NCBI RefSeq assembly: GCF_963675165.1
Contig: NC_087390.1
Span: 62,001-126,000 of the forward strand
DNA: 64,000 bases
Source: Halichondria panicea
Lineage: Eukaryota > Porifera > Demospongiae > Suberitida > Halichondriidae
Reading direction: 5' to 3'
A program made the position numbers and the translations under genes. This document shows positions 1 to 11,800 of the stretch, piece after piece. Numbering within the stretch: the stretch's first letter is position 1; every line of letters begins with the position of its first letter. The notes below the pieces were generated by a model that was not told the origin of the DNA, searched no databases, and worked only from the letters and a program-made list of their open reading frames with translations.

Positions 1-835
1 CACCCCCTCCACTGTTGCTAGGATACAGTGGCCGCCAGAGATGAGGAGAACCAAATAAGGGAATGGAATACTGCAGAGTCAGCATAGTGTAGATAGTGTG
101 AGGTGTGAGGGACGTGACTCACTCGTGGTTCATCCTCACAGTTAGTGCGTGTGCCTCCATGTGATGCACACTCAGCAATGGCTTACTAGTGTATAGAAGA
201 GATATAATCATTATGGCAACACTCTAAATATGCAACATTAATTTGGATATTAATTAATTAGCACAATATAAATTCTGTAAAACGTAACGATTTTCTGTAA
301 ACAGATAATGATGGCTGACCTTATTCTAGTGGCCACAGATAATGATGGCTGACCTTATTCTAGTGGCCAGTTGTTTAGCGTATTCAACTCCTGCTCTTAG
401 AGAGAATGCTAATCCAGGACCAGTTGTCACGGCAACCAGTGAAAGGTCATCTAGGTCACATCCACTTCTTTCAATAGCGGAGTTGACCACACCCTCAATA
501 TTCCTCTCGTGTAGTTCACTGGCCACTGTCGGTATAATACCCCCTGCCCTGTGTGTGTGTGGGCGTGTGTGAGATGTGAGGTTGTGTGTGTGTGGGCGTA
601 CTTGAGGTGGACGTGCGTCTGTGATTGCAGAGACTCCCCCAGCAGAGTACCGTTGCCCCTGACAACAGCGGCCCCAGTATCATCACAACTGCTCTCTATC
701 CCCAACACAAGCAGATCACTCTATAAAGAAGACGGAGGATAATGGCAGCTAGTGCTGCTGGTCCTAGCTCACCTTGGTGTGGCTGATGGCTCTGAGTAGT
801 CTCCTCCTCCTCCAGCAGTAGCGTGCAGCCAGCAT
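1..835 (-). CDS. OSGEPL1: Mitochondrial tRNA N6-threonylcarbamoyladenosine transferase, OSGEPL1/Qri7 (partial, 3' end outside window)
   Basis: Kae1/TsaD-family enzyme that transfers the threonylcarbamoyl group to A37 of ANN-decoding tRNAs in mitochondria. Five exons are visible: 773-835, 602-720, 354-548, 123-170 and 1-70 (continuing outside). Exon 1 encodes an arginine-rich leader, MLAARYCWRRRRLLRAISHT, a convincing mitochondrial targeting peptide. It is followed by LGIESSCDDTGAAVV (ATP-grasp-like ASKHA start), TTGPGLAFSLRAG, the metal-binding HHMEAHAL motif and LISGGHCIL. All junctions keep frame with GT-AG introns. A 34-bp tandem duplication copies the exon 3 donor (301-368). Family assignment comes from several ordered motifs and is firm; the C-terminal part is not in the window. 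Confidence 0.95.
301..368. repeat. 34-bp perfect tandem duplication spanning the OSGEPL1 exon 3 donor
   Basis: Two identical 34-bp copies, 301-334 and 335-368. Each contains the last 15 coding bases of exon 3 and the AAG/GTCAGC donor, so the gene carries two equivalent 5' splice sites. The first one met in transcription (donor at 353/352) restores the reading frame into exon 4. Use of the second would add 34 nt and shift frame. Confidence 0.9.
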
Positions 836-970
836 GTCTCATCCAGTGCAGTACCAGAGCATGCAGTAATGAATGGTTGGGATAAGATCATCACTTTTAA
901 TACATTAATTAATACAACTAGACTATTAAAAAAAGTATGTGTTAATATGATATCTAGTCCTCCTTAGGGG

Positions 971-1625
971 CTAGGTGGTCTGCATGGTGAGGTGTAGGGA
1001 GATGGCTGGGATGTGACGGGTGACCTTTAACCTGCAGCAACAAAATACAGCAATAATTGCTCATTATTTTTTGATAAAAATGAACACACATACAGTACCC
1101 TGATAGTATTAGAATAGTACATACGAGTCCAGTTCCTGTTGGTCTGGTTCCCATACGTCCTCCACCCTAGCCCATCGTATCTCAGTGGCTTGCATCACAC
1201 CCTGTGAGGTGTGTGTGTGTGTGTGGAGGGGGCGGTGAGAACTAACCACTCACTGATAGCTTCTTCTTGATCAGTTCCACTACAGTCACTGCTTTAGTCA
1301 CATGAGCTCCACTGGCAGATATGACCACACCCTCTAGCGGAGACTCCTGCATAGCAACAAGCTATAATATATAAGGACACTATATAAGGACAGTGTGTGT
1401 ATGCAACTATCACTTCCTTCATTATTCACATTTCTTATTACATTACATGATTACCAGGATCTGGTGTTGTATTCCCAGAGGAGGTGTTGATTACATTATT
1501 ACCTTGAGCTTATGCATTGCTCGGGTGCAAAGGTCGTATGCTTTGCCAGTACCAGTGATACGTAACTCATTGGGTCCGCACTTATCGTCATAGTAACGGC
1601 TCTGTTTCTTCTTGTAATGTTCCAT
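971..1625 (-). CDS. Alba-domain protein, RNase P/MRP subunit p25-like
   Basis: Four coding exons (1503-1625, 1254-1346, 1125-1201, 971-1031) join in frame to a 117-residue protein. The Alba fold core is recognisable: LRITGTGKAYDLCTRAMHKL, then VVISASGAHVTKAVTVVELI, then a divergent tail ending VTRHIPAISLHLTMQTT. Order and spacing match RPP25/RPP25L, which bind the P3 arm of RNase P/MRP RNA with Rpp20; that role is by homology. A further non-coding first exon probably ends at 1688 (CATGATTAG/GTAAGTG), placing the promoter close to 1760, between this gene and the divergent BTB gene. A different Alba protein (for example Rpp20/POP7-like) is less likely, since the ESPLEGVV block and the C-terminal strand resemble RPP25L. 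Confidence 0.75.
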
Positions 1626-1977
1626 TGCCTACACAGACACAGTTAGTGTGTGTGTGTGTGTGTGGGTGGGTGGGTGTGACCACTTACCTAATCATGTATC
1701 GATGCTGCTCCCCATAGGATCAGGACTTGTGATGTTAGCTCTCCTCTCCTTCACATAGTAAACCACGTGGACTGGGCAACGCCCCCTTTACATTTTGACC
1801 CTCCGGAACAGCATAATGTTCCGGGGATCCAAATTTGTGTTACTGTTCTATTAAAAAAAAACCGTCCTGGGAAAGTTTCAACGCCCACACAACAATTCAA
1901 GGGAGTTAGGGGGCGTGTGCTTGTAGCAGCTCCACTGCAGTGCAGTACCGTAATAAAGAAGCAGCAGGCTAGCCGGC

Positions 1978-2679
1978 ATGTCTTTAGAGAGGATACCGAG
2001 TAGTGAGAGCCTAGAGCTGGACAACATTCCCCTGGAGATGACCTCACGGAGCTCGAGTGAATCATGTGAGCTTGTGTGTGTGTTTAGAGTCCCTGGTGTG
2101 TGTACACTGACCTAGCCTTGTGTACATTCAATATGGACTGTGCACTGGGCTTCCTTAACTAGCTGAGGGGCTTCTGTTAGCTCATCCTCACTATATAACC
2201 AATGCCATTTAGAGCAGTCGGTAAAGTATAGTAAGAATAGCATTTCAAGCAAAGCTAAATAAATATCTATCTATCTATTAAAGTATGCAGTCCCAGTTAT
2301 CAGTTAGCTCCCAGCTTAGCTACAGTGACTCAGAGCTGGACAATATTGACTTGTATGATGAGTCAGATCTATCACAGCATTCTCATTTCTTCCGTCACTC
2401 TACTCCTCTGTTGCTCATCACCCACCACACAGGTGGTAGCCCTCCCCCCTCTGCCAGGAGCGTGGGGGGTCATGTGGCCTTCACGGGGGGTCCTGATCGA
2501 CTGGGTCTCCACTGTCTCTCCTCTGAGGGGAATGGATCACAGTATGTGAATAAGGACAGCCTTGCACATGACCTGGGGTTCCTGGCCACCATGCCTGAGC
2601 TGTGTGATGTGACCTTCCTAGTGGGTACTGACCAGGCACCAGTGTGTGCAGTCAAGGCAATTCTGGCTGCTAGATCTTG

Positions 2680-2741
<62 letters not shown>

Positions 2742-5600
2742 GCGTGTGTGTGTGACCACTCAACCGTGTAGGCCATGTGTGGGGGTGGGATGTGTGTGTG
2801 GGTGGCATGAGTGGTCAGCTCAGTACGCTTCATTAAACAGATATGGTTTCATGCTGAGATCGTATCTATTGCAGTTGTACAGCCTTGTTACCACATAAGC
2901 TCTGATCAAATGTACATACATACTGAAAATGGTATGTTGTTTTAGTAGATGGCCTTTGATGGCCTTTGATGAGGGGTAGGTTGCTTTTCCCTGTAGCTAA
3001 TGGCCTTGTTAGTTAAAGTTCTTCTTGTCACTGATGATGGACACAGTCTGTTCATTAGTGTCTGTGTCTCATTACACACCAGTAGGTGCTAATGATTGAG
3101 CAATGGAAACTATGGCCTTTATTAATAAGTGTGAAAATGCTTCCTTAATATATGTTAGTGCTTCATTGCAAGCTCTAGGCCTAGGGTGTCTGTCAGCTTG
3201 TCCTTATACAGTGTGTGTGTGCATGTCAACACCCACAGTGTAGAACAACAATGTGAGATTAACTAGTACTTCAATATATACTGTAGTCTAATAGTTGTGT
3301 TGTTTGGTAGCATTGTGTCCTGTGTTTGTGTGTCCCCTGCAGCAAGTTTATTCATATCCTCAGGGCATGTGGTGTCACTGAATCCACTCTCCTCCAGACA
3401 CTGCATAGTCTAATAGGCTGCCTGCTATAGACCCCATGGCAATAGGCTGCCTGCTGTAGACCCCATGGCAGTAGGCTGCCTGCTGTAGACCCCATGGCAG
3501 TAGGCTGCCTGCTGTAGACCCCATGGCAATAGGCTGCCTGCTGTAGACCCCATGGCAGTAGGCTGCCTGCTGTAGACCCCATGGCAGTAGGCTGCCTGCT
3601 GTAGACCCCATGGAAATAGGCTGCCTGCTGTAGACCCCATGGCAATAGGCTGCCTGCTGTAGACCCCATGGCAATAGGCTGCCTGCTGTAGACCCCATGG
3701 CAATAGGCTGCCTGCTGTAGACCCCATGGCAATAGGCTGCCTGCTGTAGACCCCATGGCAATAGGCTGCCTGCTGTAGACCCCATGGCAATAGGCTGCCT
3801 GCTGTAGACCCCATGGCAATAGGCTGCCTGCTGTAGACCCCATGGCAATAGGCTGCCTGCTGTAGACCCCATGGCAATAGGCTGCCTGCTGTAGACCCCA
3901 TGGCAATAGGCTGCCTGCTATAGACCCCATGGCAATAGGCTGCCTGCTGTAGACCCCATGGCAATATAATTATGATCTACTGTATTTAACCATACTGTCA
4001 ACTTTGGGACAATTCTCTCTGTATTATTCTGTCCATTAATCGGTGCTCCTAAAATTCAATTCCCCAGCCTCTGTTTGTATTGAGTGTTGATACTACCATC
4101 AGTTTGTTGAGGCTTCCCTCATGTGGTGTGGTGGTTAGGGCTAGTTCTAACAACATGGCTCTCATTCTGATAGACAGTGTGTATGTTTCTACACTGCACT
4201 GGCTGTTACAGCAGCACCTGTACATGTGTTACTGGCTGTTACAGCAGCACCTGTGTTACATGTGTTACATTCTGCAATAGCCCTCCACAGGAAATTACTA
4301 CATTCCAGGAGCTGTGTGTGTCAGCCTCCTGTGTTGATTATTACTGACCCTGGAGCACCACTTCCTGAGTGGATGGTTGCCTTTGATATTGAGTTCATTT
4401 CCTGGGGATCTTTTTACTAACATACACACACCCACACACATCCACATACCTACCCACACACACTGTAGGGTTTTCCGGAAGATGCTGTACTCTGAACCCA
4501 ATGGAGGCCAAAAGAAGAAGAAGAAAACGGTCAAATCATCGGATGGTTATATAGAAAAGTACGATTTCAAAGGTCATCCTACAGTGATTGTCAAGGACTT
4601 TGAACCCGAGGTATTTAAGCAGTTGGTGACGTACACGCACACTGGGGGTGTGGTCTTACAAGCCCGTACACTACTAGGATTGATGAATGCAGCGGATCAT
4701 TATGGTCTCGAGGATCTGAAGCAAGCCTGCATACGCTTTATGGAGCAATGCATCACCGTGGATACCGTCTGCTCCCTATTGACATCCGCAGAGAAATATA
4801 TTCAGTATAAGTCCACCAAGATACTTGTCCAGAAGATGCTCGAGTTTGTCGATGTGAATGCTGAGAGTATATTAGCCTTGGGGGCGTTCTCAACCCTGCC
4901 ACAGCATGTTGTAAGGATAGTCCTGAGCAGAGAAGAACTTCAAGCTGTTGAAACTAAGAAGTTTGAAGCTGCTTATCGGTGGTGTCTGCATCACACTGAT
5001 GCCAACTCTGACGTGGAAATGAAGACGGCCTTTGAACCTTTTGTCGATGTTATAAACTTTAGAATGATCCCAGCCACTAGCCTTATGAAGAACGTGAAGC
5101 CAGCCGGTATAGTGGACGATGCTATCATCCTCACAGCACTGGCCTTTCAAGCAGATCCTAAATCAGTGGATCACATCCGCCCACACTCTTCAGCCTCAGG
5201 GGGGCGTAACTTCAGACGTGTTCAATCATCAGGAAACCCCCTCAACAACATGGACTCTAGCGAGCTAGTTCGTACCAAGAGAGGTGGATCTGTACCCCCC
5301 ACAGGGGGCGCTCTACAGTTACGTGGTGACAGCCATCCAATGAGATTACTGACAACACGCGATCGTATTGGATCTCAGAGCTCTTCCCAACTATCCACCC
5401 CGCCAATTAGTCCATGTATCGGTAGTTTCCATGGCAGCAGTACGCTCTCATCAGAGTCAAGCTTTGATGATTATTCCACTGGAGTTAGTCTATCCCAGCC
5501 AGTGTCCTTTGAACCCACCAGAACTACACAGCTTGGCTACAATCAACGTGTGCTAGACACTGTAGTCACCATGAGCAGCACAAACGCTGTAGAAGTATGA
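1978..5600 (+). CDS. BTB/POZ-BACK serine-enriched protein (gprs-like)
   Basis: The main coding exons are about 2285-2679 and 4469-5600; a first exon at 1978-2056 starts MSLERIPSSESLELDNIP. The BTB domain begins at MPELCDVTFLVG and is split by a 1.8-kb intron inside AARS/WVFRKMLYSEP. It carries a lysine-rich insert (GGQKKKKKTVK), then FEPEVFKQLVTYTHTGGVVL, then a BACK domain (CITVDTVCSLLTSAEKYIQY, LPQHVVRIVLSREEL) and a Ser-rich tail of about 120 residues. The arrangement matches the insect serine-enriched protein (gprs), a BTB protein that may be a Cullin-3 adaptor by family. How exon 1 joins exon 2 is unclear: the obvious donor at 2057 leaves the wrong phase for the best acceptor, so exon 2 may have its own start ATG at 2285. 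The stop is at 5598-5600, followed by a TG tract. Confidence 0.8.
3413..3966. repeat. 29-bp minisatellite, about 19 copies, in the BTB gene intron
   Basis: Head-to-tail copies of a 29-bp unit (ggctgcctgctgtagacccc plus atggcaata) with very little divergence; the variants are mostly a/g in the caRta part. The array lies in the intron between the two halves of the BTB domain. Because 29 is not a multiple of 3 and the minus-strand unit has no stop, all three minus frames stay open across it, giving long but meaningless ORFs. Confidence 0.97.
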
Positions 5601-5858
5601 TCATGTGTGTGTGTGTGTGTGTGTGTATCTGTTCAGTATATTCTTCCTAACCCACCACCTTGTGTTCACTACCATGCTGTCCATGCTGTATTTTATTATT
5701 ATATGTTTTGTGGCAATTTCCTATACAACACTTACTTGTTCAACAGATATTATTTGTTCAAAGAATTATAAGTTTTCAAAACAATTTACAAACGAGAACT
5801 GTCAACATAAGGGAAAGATAAAAACAAAGAAAATAACATGAGTATAATAGTTGATAAA

Positions 5859-8728
5859 TTATCGTGATTGTGTTCTTTCAGTTGAGCAGACGGTTGCTAG
5901 TAGTGATAGCGCTCTTGACCACGCCCCCTTCTTGCTCTGAGGGTCGTCCCACACTCCCACACAGTCACACCGCCCACACACCATCCGTTCAGCCTCACAT
6001 CTTCCACTATACACATCCAAACTAGAGTCCACATTTCTCAGCACACACACAATGTATTGCATGAGCCCTTCAGCCAGAGCAGTGTACACAGCAGGCCTCC
6101 AATGACGGAGTAGACAAGTGTCAAACATCCAACCATTATCATCACACGGAGGAGGGTTGCCGTTGGTAACACTCTCTCGTAGTCTACGTACACAGGCAGC
6201 TTCAAACACACCGCCCCCGGGTAGCACACACCCGTCACTAAAGGCACACTTCACACGATGTAGACAATTGGAGAATTGCTGACTCAGCAGATCCACTGTA
6301 GACTCTGTGCTGCCGCATAGCATCACCGTGACAACAGCTGAGTGTGTGCACGTTATTCGACAAGAGTAGGTTTTGATTGGAAGTCTTCTACTGGTCCCCG
6401 TGTAGCGAGGCCACACCCATCCACCCTCCACCAACTCCGCCCACACACCTCGGCCAAAGTGAACCTGTGGAGTGGGCGGGGGAAGAGCAATTATTAAAAC
6501 ATCTTTGAACGGCCATAACTTTAGTTCTGTTGGTCCATTAATTTATGATTTTACCTTCTCTATTTTGTGTAAATACCATGGGCTATAGCTCACGGTATTT
6601 TTCCGAAAATAAGAAACTGAGCATACCATCTGAAAGAGCTCCTTCTAAGCTTTCAAAAATCATAAAATCGTCGAATTTGAACCATCAGAACTTTAATTAG
6701 AAAATGCTTGTAGTAATACTGCAATCTGATTGGTCACTGAGAGGTCCATTATTTCACTTATGGACCTGAGGTCTTCTAAGTAGGTCTATTATACTGATTA
6801 TGCCTACAGGCAAGATGATGTCAAGATTAACTTGTATGGAACATGGCAACATCACACAGTTTATGTTGAAGTCATAGTAACGATGATACAGTGCATCATT
6901 AAAAATTAAATTTTTTTTAAGTTTTGCGTTCTGCAGTGCCGCTTTGCAGCTTTTATCTCTCTCTTGCAGCTACAATAGCTAGTGCTCTAGTGCAGAGCTA
7001 ACTACTATGACAATAGCAACTTTTTATTTGCAATGCGTGATTCTCAAGAAACAGAAACTGCCTTCATCAATGTGAGTTTTTTTATGTAGACTAGCCAGAG
7101 CAAAGCTTTAACGTTGCTTGAGGCTTGTAGAAACTCTTGGTTTCAGAGTCTTCTTTGTGTTAATATAGCCTAGCTTGCTTAGTACTATTCTAAACCAGTT
7201 ATAGGCCTCGTCAACGGTCACTATGGAGTTTTGAGACCCTCAGGCCCTTAGTAGCACCCTCGCTACGCTCGAGATGCTACAGCCTCGGGCCTTCAGGTCT
7301 CAAAACCCCATAGAGACCTTGGACTCAGTCTATAACTATTATTTATACTGGCAGTAATCACCTCCTTAGTGTATTGCAGATAACAAGTGGACACTGCCCC
7401 GGACATGTGAGATATGGCTTCCCTCTGTTCCTGCCGTACCCCCGTCAACACCACCACCCTCGTTGCTAGGCAGTGTTCCCATAGCAACGGTGACATCATA
7501 CCTCCAACCACAACCAGTCCAACATTGTACTGTGATAAAATAATGATATGACATTTAATTACATCACAGTACCTTCTCCAATAGAGTAGCACATTGCATC
7601 AGCCAATCAGATGGAGTCTGATGCTTGTACAGTAGGTCATGTGATGTCTGTGTCCTGGATAGTCCAGGGTGCGTAGAGGTCGGAGTGCAATCACCATCAA
7701 TGACCTTTAGTGAAGTAATTAATTACACACACTGTACACATATCACACACACTCACAGCCACACAAAGTTGTTGTGATGTTATTGTAGAGGTCATATCTG
7801 ATTGGACGTCTACTAGCACACCCCGCACCACTCTGGATGAACTTTGACCCTTACCAACCACACAATGTGTAAGGACAGAGCTGCAATGACATCACATGAC
7901 ATCACCAGAGTACACAGAGTGCGTGTACCTTGAACCCAGACCACCCCCTGGTAATAACTCTATAGCATCAGCTACTAGCCTCATAGCCTCGTCCCTACCG
8001 TGAGCCAGACCAGCCCTGGAGGTTAATCATCCAATTAATATAGAATTATTATACAATAAATACCTTAATTGATTTTGACTTGTACTGGTGGGACGAGTGG
8101 AGGATAAATGACGACTAAATGTTTTTACCTTCCCTAGCCTCGGAAATGGATCATGTGATCTCCCAGTTTCCATAGCAACAGCACACGAGGTAAAGAGTGG
8201 ATCACATGATCTGAGTCCCTCGTTATACAGTGCCAGCACCACAGGCAAAGGGACCCCCTGCTGTGTGTGTGTGGGGGGGTACAAGGTTATTGAGGGACCC
8301 CCTTTTGTTGGAGGTACTTGCCTCTTGTGTTAGTTTGACCACACCCCCTGCCCAGAGTCCACTTAGACACACCAACGTTGTCACTCCACACCCACACTCT
8401 TTCTGTTGTCCCTGGCAACTCTCGTACAGTATCTGATTGGTCGAATGGCCTCCCTCAGCTGACGTGAGTGCCTCCACCATATGCAGTGTATTCAGGAGCA
8501 GTCCATCATTACCTGAGCTCTCATCTATGTAGGCCTTGATGCTATAAGAGCAATAATGTATTGACCATGGCAGTACGCCCACACCACACCACACACGTAC
8601 CTAGTGGAGGGTCCCAGTGAGCTCCTCACAGACTCACCTACACACACACACAGTCAGCAAACACCCACACCACACACCCACGTACCTAGTGCCTGGAGAG
8701 ACAGACAGTTGTTGACCAACTCAGCCAT
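5859..8728 (-). CDS. BBS12: Bardet-Biedl syndrome 12 chaperonin-like protein
   Basis: Group II chaperonin-like protein of the BBS6/10/12 complex that assembles the BBSome for ciliary traffic (role by family). Start MAELVNNCLSLQALG at 8728. The next exons encode ESVRSSLGPSTR, a block with LYESCQGQQKECGCGVTTLV, then GVPLPVVLALYNEGLRSC, AGLAHGRDEAMRLVADAIEL, YNVGLVVVGGMMSPLLWEHC, and a last exon 5859-6464 with CVLPGGGVFEAACVRRL, WRPAVYTALAEGLMQY and AWSRALSLLA. These follow human BBS12 in order. The junction at 8322/8257 is a GC-AG intron (GAG/GCAAGT to CAGCAG/GGGG), and the fold needs it. The exon near 7760-7850 is only roughly placed. One long intron (6465 to about 7365) holds a hairpin and an old copy of the palindromic repeat. 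Confidence 0.88.
6496..6705. repeat. Diverged single copy of the palindromic intronic repeat
   Basis: Starts AACATCTTTGAACGGCCATA and holds both inverted arms: ACTTTAGTTCTGTTGGTCCA at the left, and CTAAGCTTTCAGAAAATCAT followed by a decayed CATCAGAACTTTAA at the right. The inner ATACCATGGGCTATAG palindrome is also present. It has no homopolymer spacer and belongs to the older subfamily also seen at 43120 and 63755. It lies in a BBS12 intron. Confidence 0.75.
7221..7313. repeat. 93-bp imperfect hairpin (MITE-like) in a BBS12 intron
   Basis: The left arm 7221-7256 (ctatggagttttgagaccct ...) is the imperfect reverse complement of 7274-7313 (... aggtctcaaaaccccatag), with an 18-base loop. Arms of about 36 bp with few mismatches suggest a miniature inverted-repeat element or a structured RNA. 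No clear target-site duplication is visible, and no other copy was seen in this window. Confidence 0.6.
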
Positions 8729-8887
8729 TACTGATAATGCTCCTGGTAAAGATCATAATTTATTCTGTGTAAAATTAATTCCAAAACACACACATTATAA
8801 ATTTTTTTCGCAAAACATATTTTGTACAACTACAAATAATACACAAAGGAGCAGTTTTATATATGAAACACAGTTTTATACAAAAAG

Positions 8888-11800
8888 TCATTCTTTCTTG
8901 TTCTTTGCTGCCTCCCTCTTGACGACCCTACTGAGTGAGGTAAGATCCCCAGTGAGGTTCCTCTTGAGGATAGTGGAGGCAGCCAACACGCCCCCGAATA
9001 TTGCACCAATGAAGCCACACATAAACACATCCTGTCCTGTCAGATAGAGTCCTGGTACGCTCGTCTGGGGTCGAAGGTCACTCATGGCCTGGAGGGAGAA
9101 ACGAGTTGTGTTGTGGTCCACACCGTACACTTCTCCGCGGGGGGTCCCCAGATAGTGTATATTGGAGAGGGGGGTCCCCACATCCATGTACACTTTACGC
9201 CCCTCCAGCTTAGGAAACAACTCCACCGCCTGTGTGTGTGTGTGGGTGTGAGTGTGAGTGTGTGTGGGTGGTGTGAGTGTGTGTGGTGTGAGTGTGTGGA
9301 GTGTATGGATGTAGGCACGAACCTGTTCCCACATCTGATTGGCCAGCGCTGTCTTGATGCCGATATATTCATCGCCACGACGCAGCACTCGCTCGTTCTC
9401 CCATTCCTGGAACCACTCGTACGGGGCAATGGTTACTATGGCAACTGTAGACTTTCCGGGGAAACGCTGACTATACGTTGGGTCTTTAGTTGATGGAAAT
9501 GACAGGAACATGAGGGGGACCTACGCATGGTGGGGGGTATAATAACACAGGAACATGAGGCACCTACACATGGTGGGGGGTATAATAACACAGGAACATG
9601 AGGGGGACCTACGCATGGTGGGGGGTATAATAACACAGGAACATGAGGCACCTACGCATGGTGGGGGGTATAATAACACAGGAACATGAGGCACCTACGC
9701 ATGGTGGGGGGTATAAATTTATTTGTTTTGCGCGTAAAAAACCTTAATTGTAAAAGAGCCAAATCAGCAGAAAATGTATTGCGTGTGTCCTACATGTATA
9801 TACTGCAGAGATTTTTTGCTATTATTTATGTGATAAAATTCGCTATGTTTGATGCTCACAAAACATTATAGTAATCTCTATGGTAACTCACCTTGGCCGT
9901 GGCAATGTCCTCCAGTGGTGTGCTGACATACTCGGCAGTGATAGCGTTGAGGTCAGAGTCCCTGAACGCCCACACATGCCCTGCCCTCAACTCTAGTTCT
10001 TCAGGGCTACCATCCAGTCCTATGAATACTGACATGAGTCCCACACCGTGACGCACATGAGTCAGTGCGGACTCTAGTCCACTAGCAGGAGGGAGCAACT
10101 CCACAGTGTTGTAGAGGCCAGCATCAGAGATGATCAGAGGGGCCATGATATCATACACTGTGTGACCTACAGTCAAGTATTGGCAATCACATGATATAAT
10201 TATATGCTCCACCAAAACAGTGGAGGCTCTGCACTCTTGATGCTACCTCTAGCAATATTACGCTCCGTCCAATCAGATCTCACCTTGTTTGACAGACACA
10301 CCCACTGCTTTGCCTTCATCCATCAGTATCTGGTTGACCTTTGCCCTCACTAGGACCCGCCCACCAGCCGCCTCTATGGTGGGTATGATATTGAAGGCAA
10401 TCTCGCTAGCTCCTCCTATCGGATAATAGCCTCCATAAGTGAAGTGGTTGGTCAGAGCTGCCTGCATTCCAAATGATGCATCCTTGGGGACAGTCCCTAC
10501 AAGGAATGTGTTGTGATTAGGACAAACAGTTCAACTATCCCCCCCCTCCGTTTAATCAATAATTTGGGGAATCTTTCAGCTGCTATAACTTGAATTCTGT
10601 AGATTGAAAGTCAAAAATGTTATGTTTTTCTGAAAGCTTAGAAAAAGATCTTTAAAATATGATATCCTCAAAGTTGATATTTGAGAGATAAAAGTATTTG
10701 CCAATTTGCCAATACCTGGATGGATTGAAACACATCATTTGAATGGAATTTTTCTAAGCTTCATAAAATTTTAACATTGGATCAACTGTACTGAAGTTTA
10801 TGGCTGTTGAAAGACACCCCCCCCCCCCCCCCCCCTCCATTTAATTAATGATTTTGGGAATCTTTCAGCTGCCATAACTTGAATTCTGTGGATCTGAAGT
10901 CAAAAATTTTAGGATTTTCTGAAAGCTTAGAAAAATACCTTTCAAATGATGTAATCAAAGCTCATATTTAAGAGATAAAAATATTTGCCAATTAAGCCGT
11001 ACCATGGATTATAGCCCATGGTCCGAGGCCAAAAATGACAAATTAGGGCCCGGACGAAATTTTGGATTGAAACACACCATTTTAAAGGAATTTTTCTAAG
11101 CTTTCAGAAAATCCAAACATTTTTGACATTGGATCAACTGTACTCAAGTTATGGCTGTTGAAAGATGTTCAACTACACCCCCACCCCCTCCGTTTCATCA
11201 ATCTCTTTCAGCTTCCATAACTTGAATTCTGTAGATCCAAAGTCAAAAATTTTAGGATTTTCTGAAAGCTTAGAAAAATACCTTTCAAATGGTGTCATTA
11301 AAGCTCATATTTGAGAGATAAAAATATTTGCCAATTAAGCCGTACCATGGATTATAGCCCATGGTCCGAGGCCAAAAATGACAAATTAGGGCCCGGACGA
11401 AATTTTGGATTGAAACACACCATTTTAAAGGAATTTTTCTAAGCTTTCAGAAAATCCAAACATTTTTGACATTGGATCAACTGTACTCAAGTTATGGCTG
11501 TTGAAAGATGTTCAACTACACCCCCACCCTCTCCGTTTCATCAATCTCTTTCAGCTGCCATAACTTGAATTCTGTGGATCCAAAGTCAAATATTTTAGGA
11601 TTTTCTGAAAGCTTAGAAAAATACCTTTCAAATGGTGTAATCAAAGCTCATATTTGAGAGATAAAAATATTTGCCAATTAAGCCGTACCATGGATTATAG
11701 CCCATGGTCCGAGGCAGAAAAATAACAAAATAGGGCCCAGACGAAATTTTGAATTGAAACACACCATTTTAAAGGAATGTTTCTAAGCTTTCAGAAAATC

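Noticed and set aside
2470-2833. Minus-strand histidine/threonine ORFs over the TG tract near 2.7 kb
   Set aside because: Translation of a microsatellite opposite the BTB exon and donor. The same applies to the THTHTH and CVCVCV ORFs at 18.7, 32.1, 37.2, 47.2 and 55.9 kb.
3500-3900. CRISPR array
   Set aside because: Regular 29-bp periodicity was considered, but the repeats are directly tandem with no unique spacers, and the window is eukaryotic.
3352-3964. Three long minus-strand ORFs (165-192 codons) of GLQQAAYCHGVYSRQ-type repeats
   Set aside because: They are translations of the 29-bp minisatellite in three frames and lie inside the BTB gene intron on the opposite strand. No start context or conservation.
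5930-6464. Canonical CCT/TCP-1 subunit instead of BBS12
   Set aside because: Motifs match BBS12 (for example the CVLPGGGVFEAACVRRL region and the absence of the GDGTT ATPase motif), not an active CCT subunit.
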